A stretch of DNA of 64,000 bases from UBA2256 sp964531105. GTDB lineage: Bacteria > Spirochaetota > Spirochaetia > Treponematales > Rectinemataceae. Below, in pieces: positions 23,354 to 32,332 of the stretch (positions are counted from its first letter, which is position 1; each line of letters begins with the position of its first letter). A program made the translations under genes and the position numbers. The notes under the pieces were generated by a model, which was not told the origin of the DNA, did not search any database, and worked only from the letters and a program-made list of their open reading frames with translations. The stretch is taken from assembly GCA_964531105.1 (NCBI GenBank), contig CAZHFN010000002.1, positions 1-64,000 on the forward strand, in the 5' to 3' direction.

Positions 23354-24663
23354 TAGTACCTAGCATAGACATTTTAGGCGGCAGAGCCGTTCAGCTCAGA
23401 GGCGGCCGACATCCCGTATTGGAAGTAGGTGATCCGGAAGTCCTGGCCGAAAAACTGTCCCGGGCGGGCGAAATCGCCGTAGTAGACCTGGATGCGGCTT
23501 TAGGTAAGGGTTCCAACAAGGAACAGGTAAAAAGAATTATTCGCAGGTACCCCGCAAGGGTCGGGGGCGGAATCCGCAGCCGTGAACTGGCCTTGGAGTA
23601 TCTGGACTCGGGCGCCAGGGCGGTGATGATAGGCACTAAGGCCAACCCAGAATTCCTCTCCGATTTCCCCCCTGAGAGGCTCATCGCAGCCCTGGACACC
23701 AATAGGGGGAAAATAATGGTGGAGGGCTGGACTAAGGCCACTGAAGCCGGGCTTTTTGAGAGGATAGAGGAACTAAAACCCTATGTGGGCGGATTCCTGG
23801 TGACCACAATAGACCGGGAAGGCGAGATGAACGGTTTCGATTTCATCAGGGCCGAAACGATCATCAAGGCGGCCTCGGGCAGAAGGATTACCTTTGCCGG
23901 CGGAGCATCAGGAGGCGATGAGGGTGCGGATCAGATCGCACGCCTGGATGCCCTGGGCGCCGATGTCCAGGCAGGAACCGCATTGGCCATGGGAGCCTTG
24001 AGTCTAGCGAGAGCTTTTTCGGCTCCCCTTTCATCGGACCGGCCCGACGGGCTCTGGCCTACCACTGTCTGCGACGAGGGGGGCAGGTTTCTAGGCTTGG
24101 TATACTCGGATCTGGAAAGTCTGGAATCAGCCTTCGCATCGGGAAGGGGCGTCTATAAGTCCCGATCCAGAGGTCTCTGGGAAAAGGGAAAAACTTCGGG
24201 CAATTATCAGGATCTCCTTAAAGCCGAACTGGACTGCGACAGGGATTGCATTCGCTTTACGGTGCGGCAGAACGGCAAAGGCTTCTGCCACATGGAGAGG
24301 CGCAACTGTTTCGACAACGGCTACGGCATCGAAAAACTTTCCCGCACCGTAGACGCCAGGCTCAAGGATGCCCCCGAAGGCTCCTACACCAGAAGGCTGC
24401 TTACTGATCCAAGCCTGTTGGCTTCCAAGTTGAGGGAGGAGGCCGACGAACTAGCAATGGCTTCGGGTTCCTCCGATGCGGCCTTCGAGGCCGCCGACCT
24501 CATTTATTTCACGATGGTCAAGGCATTGAGGGAAGGGGCTAGCCTGGAGGATATAGAAGCTGAACTGGAGCGCAGGTCCTTTAAAGTCCAACGTAGACCG
24601 GGCAACGCCAAGCCCGGGTACGATTCAGCCGAGGGAGGGTCCCGATGGACGGGAATACACTGA
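23350..24663 (+). CDS. hisAIE: HisA-HisI-HisE triple fusion
   Basis: A single 437-residue frame with three his activities. Residues 1-235 are HisA, the ProFAR isomerase barrel (PSIDILGGRAVQLRGG; VGGGIRSR; second Asp in AALDTNRGK). Residues about 240-340 are HisI cyclohydrolase (SRSRGLWEKGKTSGNYQ, DCDRDCIRF, CHMERRNCF). Residues about 345-430 are the HisE pyrophosphohydrolase (LASKLREEADELAMA, AADLIYF). HisI-HisE fusion is common; adding HisA at the front is not, to my knowledge. The zinc-type cysteines look retained, though CHTGxxSCF reads CHMERRNCF here. Start overlaps hisHF by ATGA. Confidence 0.92.
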   Translation: MIVPSIDILGGRAVQLRGGRHPVLEVGDPEVLAEKLSRAGEIAVVDLDAALGKGSNKEQVKRIIRRYPARVGGGIRSRELALEYLDSGARAVMIGTKANPEFLSDFPPERLIAALDTNRGKIMVEGWTKATEAGLFERIEELKPYVGGFLVTTIDREGEMNGFDFIRAETIIKAASGRRITFAGGASGGDEGADQIARLDALGADVQAGTALAMGALSLARAFSAPLSSDRPDGLWPTTVCDEGGRFLGLVYSDLESLESAFASGRGVYKSRSRGLWEKGKTSGNYQDLLKAELDCDRDCIRFTVRQNGKGFCHMERRNCFDNGYGIEKLSRTVDARLKDAPEGSYTRRLLTDPSLLASKLREEADELAMASGSSDAAFEAADLIYFTMVKALREGASLEDIEAELERRSFKVQRRPGNAKPGYDSAEGGSRWTGIH

Positions 24664-25943
24664 ACTCCAGACTCCCGGAAATTGTGCCTATGAGAAGGAT
24701 GAAGCCCACTGAACTGCCCTCATCCTCGGGCCGTCTCTTTTCACCCGAAGTGGATGAGGGCGCTGCCCGGATAATCTCCGATGTAAGGGAATCCGGAGAG
24801 GCAGGATTGAGGCTATGGGCTGAAAAACTGGGCGAGATCGGTCCTAAAGAGAAGCTTTTTCTAGACAGGGAAGATCTTGAAAAGGCCTGGAAGTCTTTGG
24901 ATTCTTCCACCCAGGATTTACTGAGCAGGGTGAAGGACAGGATAGGAGCCTTCGCGCAGGCCCAGCGATCCTGCCTTTCAGATCTGGACATGAAGATTCC
25001 TGGAGGCAGGGCAGGTCACCGATTTATTCCCGTCAGCAGGGCCGGCTGTTACGTCCCCGGGGGGCGATATCCCCTGCCCTCAACAGCACTCATGACAACT
25101 ATACCTGCCGTTCAGGCAGGGGTTAAAGAAGTTTACTGCGCGGGCCCTAAGCCCGCAACCGTAAGCCTGGCCGCAGCCTACTTAGGCGGGGCTTCGGGTT
25201 TCCTCCGCTGCGGGGGTGCCCAGGCCATAGCCGCCCTAGCCTTTGGCGTGGCACTCCCTGCCTGCGACGTGGTGGTAGGTCCCGGCGGGCGCTACGTGGC
25301 CAGCGCGAAGCGCCAACTTTTCGGCGTTGTAGGCACCGAGGCGCCTGCCGGGCCTTCGGAGCTGCTTATCATCGCCGACGACAAAGCCGACCCCAACCTT
25401 GCGGCCGCCGATCTCATCGCGCAGGCCGAGCATGACACGGCAGCCTTTCCGGCCCTTATCTGCCGTTCCGAAGCCTTCGCAATCGCCACCGAAAGAGCTC
25501 TTGCCGTGGCGATCCAGCACTTGCCCGAGCCCAATAAGACCACAGCCCTCGCCTCCCTCTCCAACGGCTGGATTCTGGTCGCCGAAAGCGATGAGGAAGC
25601 TAGAGACTGTGCCGAGCGTTGCGCGCCTGAGCACCTGGAGCTTCTGGTGGAAGCCCCTGAGGATTGGGAAGCAGGCGTTTCTTCGGCGGGAGCGGTTTTC
25701 CTGGGCAGGGGTTCGGCGGAAGTCTTTGGCGACTACGGAGCAGGGCCAAACCACAGTCTGCCCACGGCGGGCGCCGCCCGCTTCGCGGGCGGCCTTTCGG
25801 TCCTGCATTTCCTCAGAGCCCGCACCTGGCTCACCATGGACAGGCCCGAAACCCTGGCGGCGGACACCGCCGCCTTCGCCCGCCTGGAGGGCTTGGAAGG
25901 CCATGCGAGGGCTGCGGAGTGTCGACAAGGCAGCCCCAGCTAA
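24645..25943 (+). CDS. hisD: histidinol dehydrogenase
   Basis: A 432-residue enzyme for the last two oxidations to histidine. Zinc and catalytic motifs are present: AQAEHDTAA, CAPEHLEL (Glu-His pair), FGDYGAGPNHSLPTAG and the final EGHARAAE. YVPGG and VVGPGGRYV mark the NAD-binding part. It overlaps the HisE end of the upstream gene by 19 bases and has its own gagggagg site. It is last in the operon; no terminator was found before the convergent carboxypeptidase gene. Confidence 0.95.
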   Translation: MDGNTLNSRLPEIVPMRRMKPTELPSSSGRLFSPEVDEGAARIISDVRESGEAGLRLWAEKLGEIGPKEKLFLDREDLEKAWKSLDSSTQDLLSRVKDRIGAFAQAQRSCLSDLDMKIPGGRAGHRFIPVSRAGCYVPGGRYPLPSTALMTTIPAVQAGVKEVYCAGPKPATVSLAAAYLGGASGFLRCGGAQAIAALAFGVALPACDVVVGPGGRYVASAKRQLFGVVGTEAPAGPSELLIIADDKADPNLAAADLIAQAEHDTAAFPALICRSEAFAIATERALAVAIQHLPEPNKTTALASLSNGWILVAESDEEARDCAERCAPEHLELLVEAPEDWEAGVSSAGAVFLGRGSAEVFGDYGAGPNHSLPTAGAARFAGGLSVLHFLRARTWLTMDRPETLAADTAAFARLEGLEGHARAAECRQGSPS

Positions 25944-25997
25944 GCATCGCCGCGCCGATTCGGTCTCACTCCAAGCGCTCTTCGCAAAAAAGCGGGT

Positions 25998-27497
25998 TCA
26001 GAAACCGTAAATCTCCGAGTATTTATTTCTCAGATAGTCCGCGAAGTACGATGGATCCAGGCTCGAGCCGGTCACCTTCTTTACTAGATCTCCCGGTGTG
26101 AGCGCGGCCGCCTCCCTGTGCACCTTGCCGCGAAGCCAGGCCAAGGCGGGCGAACTGTCCCCTGCGGCGATGCGCTCTTCCATTTCGGGCATCTCGGCTT
26201 TCATGGCCGACCAGAACTGGGCTGCGTAGAGATTACCCAGGGCGTAGCTGGGGAAGTAACCGAAAGAGCCCATAGCCCAGTGGATATCCTGCAGACAGCC
26301 TCTGGCATCATCGGGCACGTCCAGGCCCAGCATATCCTTGATTTTAGCATTCCATGCGGCCGGGAGGTCTGACACGGCAAGACGGCCCCCAATCAGCTCC
26401 GATTCCAGCTCGAATCGCGCGATAACATGAAGACCGTAGGTTACTTCGTCCGCCTCGGTTCTGATGAGGCTGGGCTGGACCTTGTTGACTCCTCGGTAAA
26501 AATTAGCCAGATCTACCCCATCCAAGGTTCCTTCGGCCATGGAAACGATAGTCGGATAATGGGCTTTCCAGAAAGCCATGGATCGGCCGATTATGTTTTC
26601 CCACATTCTGGACTGGGACTCGTGGATAGCCATGGACGCGGCCTCGGTAAGTCTTGTGCCCGCGAATCCCGCCCCCGTATCCAGGCCCATTTCATAGAGG
26701 GCATGGCCCGATTCGTGTATCGTGCTGAATACGCCGGATGGAAAGAAATCCTCCATGTAACGAGTGGTTATGCGGATATCGTCCCTGCCCAAGGTAGTAG
26801 TAAAGGGATGAGCGGTGGTGTCCAGTCTTCCTCGCTTTCTATCGAAACCCACGGCCGTCATAAGATAGTCGCTCATCCTGGCCTGAGCTGCGATGCTCAC
26901 TTTGCGGGAGAGAAATGAATCGTCGGGCTGAGGCCTGCTTTTTATAGAGCCCAATATATCCACCAATTTAGCCTTCATGGTGGAAAAAACGGCTGCGGTG
27001 GACTTTTCAGTATTGCCTATCTCATAATGATCCAGGAGTACGTCATAGGGAGCCGCTCCGGATTTCAAAGCCGCCGCAATCTTCAGGTTCAGTTCTATCA
27101 TCGTGGAAAGATGAGGGGCGAACCGAGCAAAATCGTTGGCCTTTTTGGCCTGGACCCAGGCGGCCTGAGACAAACTGGTCTGTCTCGCCATTTCAACCAC
27201 CAGACTGGCAGGCAGCTTGGTTTCCCTGTCGTATTCTCTCCGCGAGACCCTTACATAAGCCTTCTCTAAATCGTTGAGATCCCCGGCCTCTTCCAGTTCA
27301 GACAACAGATCTCCAATCTGAGGATTCACAGCCTTTTCATGGGCCATGCCTTCCACTAGGGCGAGCTGTTCGGCCCTTTCATCCAGCCCTGCCTCGGGCA
27401 GATAGGTTTCCTGATCCCAGCCCAGGACGGCTCCCACATGGGTAAGCAAATTTCTCTCCCTGTCCAGGGATATCAGCTTCTTCATCGCTTCGCGCAT
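25998..27497 (-). CDS. M32 family carboxypeptidase (Taq type)
   Basis: A 499-residue zinc metallopeptidase. The HEXXH motif is HESGH in TIHESGHALYEMG (about residue 262), with downstream glutamate residues in the LTEAASMAIHESQSR stretch. It removes C-terminal amino acids from peptides in the cytoplasm. Aaggag precedes the ATG at 27497. It is a single gene, convergent with the his operon and divergent from recG. Confidence 0.92.
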   Translation of the reverse strand: MREAMKKLISLDRERNLLTHVGAVLGWDQETYLPEAGLDERAEQLALVEGMAHEKAVNPQIGDLLSELEEAGDLNDLEKAYVRVSRREYDRETKLPASLVVEMARQTSLSQAAWVQAKKANDFARFAPHLSTMIELNLKIAAALKSGAAPYDVLLDHYEIGNTEKSTAAVFSTMKAKLVDILGSIKSRPQPDDSFLSRKVSIAAQARMSDYLMTAVGFDRKRGRLDTTAHPFTTTLGRDDIRITTRYMEDFFPSGVFSTIHESGHALYEMGLDTGAGFAGTRLTEAASMAIHESQSRMWENIIGRSMAFWKAHYPTIVSMAEGTLDGVDLANFYRGVNKVQPSLIRTEADEVTYGLHVIARFELESELIGGRLAVSDLPAAWNAKIKDMLGLDVPDDARGCLQDIHWAMGSFGYFPSYALGNLYAAQFWSAMKAEMPEMEERIAAGDSSPALAWLRGKVHREAAALTPGDLVKKVTGSSLDPSYFADYLRNKYSEIYGF

Positions 27498-27585
27498 GCA
27501 TGCTCCTTGTCTTCGGTACGCTTTCCAACCCAGGCCAGAATGCTAGCACGGCGCTGGAAAGTGTACAACTCGCAAGTCTCTAGGC

Positions 27586-27591
27586 TATACT
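27586..27591 (+). promoter_or_regulatory. -10 hexamer directly before recG
   Basis: TATACT followed by seven bases and the GTG start, with no ribosome site. A -35-like TGTACA lies 18 bases upstream. Predicts a leaderless recG mRNA. Confidence 0.45.
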
Positions 27592-27598
27592 CTAACCC

Positions 27599-29650
27599 GT
27601 GTTTCTCCACGAACTCAGGCAGCCTGTCGAAAGTCTCAAAAACGTAGGTCCTGCCCTTGCCTCCAAGCTAAGCAGGCTGGGAATAGGCACGATCGCCGAA
27701 CTTTTGTCCCACTATCCCAGGGATTACGAAGACCGAAGCGAAATCGTTCCCTTTTCCCGCTTCTCAGAACGAAGCTTCGTGCACAGCATCGCTACCGTGG
27801 TTTCCCACGAGTGGTTTGGCTACGGAGCCATGCGCACCCTCAAGATCCTTGTAGCCGATGACAGCTCCGAAGCAGCCCTCCTCTGCTTTAACAGGCCCTT
27901 TCTGGAAAAAAGCATCCCTGTGGGCTCCCGAGTTATCGTTCATGGCAAGTTTCAATTTCGCTATGGCGAAATCCAGTCCTCCTCCTTCGATGTGGAACCC
28001 TACCGAGAAGGCGATGATGCCATGCCCGGCCTTCTCCCGGTCTATGCCCTCACCGGCGGCTTAAGCCAGGCATCTCTGCGCAAGCTGATAAAAAAAGCGC
28101 TGGAAATGTATGGCCGTCGGGTAGAGAACGAACTCGATGGAGCCATTGTAGCATCCAGAAATCTCATGGCCAAATCCGATGCCCTCCACGCCCTCCACTT
28201 TCCTTCTTCGGAAGCTGAAAAGGCCGAGGCAAGAAAAAGTCTGGCCTATGAGGAGCTCTTCAAGTTTCAAATGGGCATAGCCCTAAGGATTCAAGCCCGT
28301 AGATCCCAATCGGTCCAGCGTAAAAGCGTGCCCGGGGTATTGAGCCGCCGTCTGCTGGAAAGGCTCCCCTTCGCCCTCACCTCCGATCAGGCCAAGGTAC
28401 TGGAAGAAATAAGGGCCGACCTGGACCGCCCTCAACCCATGGCTCGACTCCTCCAGGGCGATGTGGGTTCAGGCAAGACTATAGTAGCCCTTTTAGCTGC
28501 TCTCCACGTTGTGGAACGGGGAGCCCAGGTAGCCATCATGGCCCCCACCGAACTCTTGGCCAGGCAGCATGCGGCAACAGCAGCCAGGCTCGTCGAACCC
28601 CTGGGCTTGCGCCTCGCATTTCTCTCCGGCAACCTGGACGATGCCGCCCGCCCCCCCCTGCTCCAAGCGCTGGCTAAAGGAGAGGTGGACATCGTGCTGG
28701 GCACCCATGCGCTATTCTCCCAGGATGTGGTCTACAAGTCGCTTCAATTCGTCGTTATCGACGAACAGCACCGCTTTGGCGTTGCCCAGAGGGCAGCTCT
28801 GTATAAAAAAGGAGACATCCCGGACTTGTTGATGATGACAGCCACTCCTATTCCCAGAAGCCTAGCCCTCACGCTTTTCGGCGATCTGGCCGTATCATCG
28901 ATACGAAACCTACCTCCGGGGCGAAAACCTGTCATCACCCACCTAGCCAAGGAAGGCAATGAGTCGAAGGTGTATGAATTTGTTGACAAATTAGTCCGTC
29001 AGGGTCGCCAGGCCTTCTTTGTGTACCCCTTGATTGAGGAATCTGAAAAGGCGGAACTCAAGAATGTCCAGAAAATGGCCGCCTTGCTGGCAGAAACCGT
29101 GTACCCCCACTTCTCCCTGGGGCTTCTCCATTCCCGCCTGAAAGAGGATGAAAAGCGAAGGGTTATGGATTCTTTTGTGAGCGGTAAACTACAGATTCTG
29201 GTTGCCACCAGCTTGGTGGAAGTAGGCGTGGATGTTCCCAATGCGGCGGTTATGGTTGTGGAGCACGCCGAGCGTTTCGGCCTTTCGGCTCTCCATCAGC
29301 TGAGGGGAAGAATCGGCCGGGCAGAGCACCAGAGTTACTGTTTCCTGGTCTACTCCAAGGATATCACCGAGGATGCGGTGCAGCGGCTGAAAGCTCTCTA
29401 CACCAGCACCGATGGATTCGCCCTGGCCGAGGAAGATCTCAAGATCAGGGGGCCTGGCGAACTCTTAGGCACAGCCCAATCGGGAGCCTTGAGACTCCGC
29501 ATAGCAGATCCTCTCAAGGATTTCGAACTTCTCAAGGCAGCCAGGGCTGACGCCTTCTCCATAGTGCGGGAAGACCCTGCCCTTCTTCTGCCAGCCCATG
29601 AGGTATACAGAAGAACTCTCGAGCACGACAGATCGGCTGGAGAAGCGTGA
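27599..29650 (+). CDS. recG: ATP-dependent DNA helicase RecG
   Basis: A 683-residue superfamily 2 helicase that remodels stalled forks and Holliday junctions. An N-terminal wedge OB domain (about 60-170) precedes motifs LLQGDVGSGKT (Walker A), MAPTELLARQHA, VIDEQHRFGVAQR, MMTATPIPRSLALT and LHQLRGRIGRAEHQSYC. The GTG at 27599 is the only sensible start, since the first residues (LHELRQPVESLKNVGPALASKL) align with the family's N-terminal HhH-like start. No Shine-Dalgarno is present. Confidence 0.95.
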   Translation: MFLHELRQPVESLKNVGPALASKLSRLGIGTIAELLSHYPRDYEDRSEIVPFSRFSERSFVHSIATVVSHEWFGYGAMRTLKILVADDSSEAALLCFNRPFLEKSIPVGSRVIVHGKFQFRYGEIQSSSFDVEPYREGDDAMPGLLPVYALTGGLSQASLRKLIKKALEMYGRRVENELDGAIVASRNLMAKSDALHALHFPSSEAEKAEARKSLAYEELFKFQMGIALRIQARRSQSVQRKSVPGVLSRRLLERLPFALTSDQAKVLEEIRADLDRPQPMARLLQGDVGSGKTIVALLAALHVVERGAQVAIMAPTELLARQHAATAARLVEPLGLRLAFLSGNLDDAARPPLLQALAKGEVDIVLGTHALFSQDVVYKSLQFVVIDEQHRFGVAQRAALYKKGDIPDLLMMTATPIPRSLALTLFGDLAVSSIRNLPPGRKPVITHLAKEGNESKVYEFVDKLVRQGRQAFFVYPLIEESEKAELKNVQKMAALLAETVYPHFSLGLLHSRLKEDEKRRVMDSFVSGKLQILVATSLVEVGVDVPNAAVMVVEHAERFGLSALHQLRGRIGRAEHQSYCFLVYSKDITEDAVQRLKALYTSTDGFALAEEDLKIRGPGELLGTAQSGALRLRIADPLKDFELLKAARADAFSIVREDPALLLPAHEVYRRTLEHDRSAGEA

Positions 29651-29692
29651 TACTTCTCTTCTGAATATGGAGCCAGGACTCTCCGCGTCAGA

Positions 29693-30196
29693 CTATTTCT
29701 TCGGACCGCCGTTCTGAAGCACAATCTCCGAGCTGCCCATATACTCCAGGATCTTATCCTTCCGGGCTCTAGGCCCTAAAAGGTCTCTCACCCTGAGGTA
29801 CTTCCTTCGAAGATACTGAATGGAGGGAATAGTGCTCCTAAAATGCTCCGCCAGTTCCCAGTCCTTGTGCAGATAATGCCCCGACTTGTCCTTGCCGTTC
29901 ATGTCCAGGAATTCCCCTAGCAGCTCCTTTGTCCATTTAATGGGCGCGCTACGGGAATAATCGTGCTTGTCCAGACGACGCCTGGTCCTGCCTTCCGAAC
30001 CATCTTGCTTCTTTTTCTTCCAATGTGGGTGGCGGTTTCTGGCATGGAGGATATCGTCCTTGCTGAAGCCCGTGGCTTCCATCCACAGGCGCGCAAGCCT
30101 TGCCTTTTCGGCAGGTGACAGACCCGAGCGGAATGAACGATCCACATATTCCTCGGGAGTCTTGGACTCAAGAATCAGTTTATCCCATCTTTTCAT
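29693..30196 (-). CDS. conserved-looking hypothetical basic protein, 167 aa
   Basis: A charged protein rich in Lys and Arg with no signal peptide or membrane segment. The middle has a strongly basic stretch (HPHWKKKKQDGSEGRTRRRLDKHDYS), and the C-terminal part is helical. I do not recognise a family. The open frame extends to 30553 but the ATG at 30196 is chosen. The upstream part has poor composition, and TATACT sits six bases before this ATG. It is convergent with recG and divergent from the PEP carboxykinase gene. Nucleic-acid binding is a guess from charge only. Confidence 0.65.
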   Translation of the reverse strand: MKRWDKLILESKTPEEYVDRSFRSGLSPAEKARLARLWMEATGFSKDDILHARNRHPHWKKKKQDGSEGRTRRRLDKHDYSRSAPIKWTKELLGEFLDMNGKDKSGHYLHKDWELAEHFRSTIPSIQYLRRKYLRVRDLLGPRARKDKILEYMGSSEIVLQNGGPKK

Positions 30197-30208
30197 ATTG
30201 ATAGTATA
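30197..30208 (-). promoter_or_regulatory. -10 hexamer directly before the basic hypothetical gene
   Basis: TATACT (30208-30203), six bases, ATG at 30196. No ribosome site. Suggests a leaderless mRNA. Confidence 0.45.
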
Positions 30209-30419
30209 CGCCATGTTCGGTGCTAAATACAAATGGAAAAGCAATTTTTCCTGCGGCGCACATCGCGGCAGACTAAAATCGCACAATTCTTGATATTGCA
30301 TTTTACATTCCGAAACGCATTGCGCATTTGGAATAAGCGATCTATCATCAAAGAACACACCTTCCATGTACCCAAAGCGCCCGCCCGAGAGCGGGCAACC
30401 ACAAAGCGAGGAGTTTGCA

Positions 30420-32318
30420 ATGTCCCCCAAGCATGAAGCTCTGTTGAGGAACCTGATGAGTTCCGACAGCTTCGCCAAACTGTCAGCCCTGAAGAACCCA
30501 TCGGTGATCGAGTTTGCAGGCCTTTTTGCAGAGCACTGCCGTCCCAAATCCATTTATGTCTGCGACGACAGCGAAGCGGATATTCAGTACGTTCGAGACC
30601 AGGCGCTGGCCAAGGGCGAGGAAGAGCGGATGGCCAATCCAGCCCAAACTATTCATTGGGACGGCTACTGCGATCAGGGCAGGGACAAGAACGGCACCCG
30701 CTTCATGGTGTATAAGGAAAATCTCGAGGACATGGGCGCCCTCAACACCATCGAATACGAAAAAGGTTACGCCGAGATCATGGAAATATCCAAGGGAATC
30801 ATGGATGGCAAGGACGCCATCCTCCAGTTCTTCTCCGAAGGTCCAACCAAAAGCCCCTTCACTATTCCCTGTGTTCAGTTCACCGACTCCTGGTATGTAG
30901 CCCATTCGGAATTCATTCTCTACCGTTCTGCCTATCACCACTTCCTGGACATGAAGGAAGAGGAGAAAGGCCAGTTTTTCCGCTTTATCCATTCGGCTGG
31001 AGCCCTGGACGAACACTGCTGCACCGACAACCTGGACAAGCGCCGGATTTACATGGATACCCAGAACAACATCGTCTATTCCATGAACAACCAGTACGCA
31101 GGCAACTCGGTGGGACTCAAGAAGCACTCCATGCGACTGGCCATCAACAAGGCTGGCAAGGAAGGCTGGCTCTGCGAGCACATGTTCATAATGGCCGCCC
31201 TCAACAAGGACAAGGGACGCAAAACCTATTTCTGCGGTGCCTACCCCTCGGCCTGCGGCAAGACATCCACCGCCATGATACCTGGCGAGCAGATCGTGGG
31301 CGACGACATAGCCTACTTCCGCAACATAAACGGCGAGTTCAGGGCGGTCAACGTTGAATTCGGCATGTTCGGCATTATCAAGGACGTAAACGCCAAGGAC
31401 GATCCCCTTATCTTCGAAAACCTCATGAAAAACCAGGAAGTGATCTTTTCCAACGTCCTCATGGGTCCCGACCGCAAGCCTTACTGGCTGGGCATGGGCG
31501 TCAAAGCACCCGAAGAAGGCCGCAACCACTTCGGCCAGTGGCGCAAGGGAATCAAGGATGACAAGGGCAAGGAAGTGCCACTGGCCCACGGCAACGCCCG
31601 CTACACCATGCGCCTGGATTACCTAGCTAATATCGACAAGGAAGGCTTCGAGGCCAAGAACGGAGTAAAGGTAGAGGGCATTCTCTATGGCGGCAGGGAC
31701 AGCGACACCACGGTGCCGGTGGAGGAATCTCCCAACTGGAAGGATGGCATCCTCCTCAAGGCAGCCACCCTGGAATCGGAGACCACCTCCGCCACCCTGG
31801 GCGCCGAGGGCGTGCGGGACGCCAGTCCCATGGCCAACATGGACTTCGTCTCCTACCCATTAGGCCGCTACACCATGAACAACATCGCCTTCGGTGAGTC
31901 GGTCAAAGATTGTCCTAAAATTTTCAGCAACAACTACTTCATGCGTAACCCCGAGGGCAATTTCATGACCAGTAAGCTGGCCAAGAAGGTATGGCTCCAC
32001 TGGGCCGAAGGCCGGATTCACGGTGAGTATGAGGCCTGCGACACCCCCACGGGCAAGATTCCCCGCTATGCCGACCTCCAGGCCCTATTCAGGAAGCACT
32101 TGAACGAGGATTTCTCCGAGGCTGACTACAACTATCTCTTTACCTTCCGCTGCACCAAGTGGATCGAAAAGCTGGAGCGCACCAAGGCTTTCTACGCCAA
32201 GGTGGATCCCAAGACCTCCAAGGAGATTTTCGAGTATTGGAATAAGGCTATCGAGCGGATCAAGGCGGCAAGAGAGCGCTTCGGCGACGAAATTAAACCT
32301 GGCGCCTACAAGGTATAG
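30420..32318 (+). CDS. pckG: phosphoenolpyruvate carboxykinase (GTP)
   Basis: A 632-residue enzyme interconverting oxaloacetate and PEP with GTP. Motifs include the P-loop AYPSACGKTSTAM (with the hyper-reactive Cys), GDDIAYFRNINGEFRAVNVEFGMFG, and FRCTKWIEKL near the end; the GTP class is also suggested by length. The ATG at 30420 is preferred to an in-frame ATG at 30366 because it has a gagg site and starts the usual N-terminus. A strong terminator follows at 32352. In anaerobic spirochaetes this enzyme can run towards oxaloacetate. Confidence 0.94.
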   Translation: MSPKHEALLRNLMSSDSFAKLSALKNPSVIEFAGLFAEHCRPKSIYVCDDSEADIQYVRDQALAKGEEERMANPAQTIHWDGYCDQGRDKNGTRFMVYKENLEDMGALNTIEYEKGYAEIMEISKGIMDGKDAILQFFSEGPTKSPFTIPCVQFTDSWYVAHSEFILYRSAYHHFLDMKEEEKGQFFRFIHSAGALDEHCCTDNLDKRRIYMDTQNNIVYSMNNQYAGNSVGLKKHSMRLAINKAGKEGWLCEHMFIMAALNKDKGRKTYFCGAYPSACGKTSTAMIPGEQIVGDDIAYFRNINGEFRAVNVEFGMFGIIKDVNAKDDPLIFENLMKNQEVIFSNVLMGPDRKPYWLGMGVKAPEEGRNHFGQWRKGIKDDKGKEVPLAHGNARYTMRLDYLANIDKEGFEAKNGVKVEGILYGGRDSDTTVPVEESPNWKDGILLKAATLESETTSATLGAEGVRDASPMANMDFVSYPLGRYTMNNIAFGESVKDCPKIFSNNYFMRNPEGNFMTSKLAKKVWLHWAEGRIHGEYEACDTPTGKIPRYADLQALFRKHLNEDFSEADYNYLFTFRCTKWIEKLERTKAFYAKVDPKTSKEIFEYWNKAIERIKAARERFGDEIKPGAYKV

Positions 32319-32332
32319 ATAGTTCAGGACTT

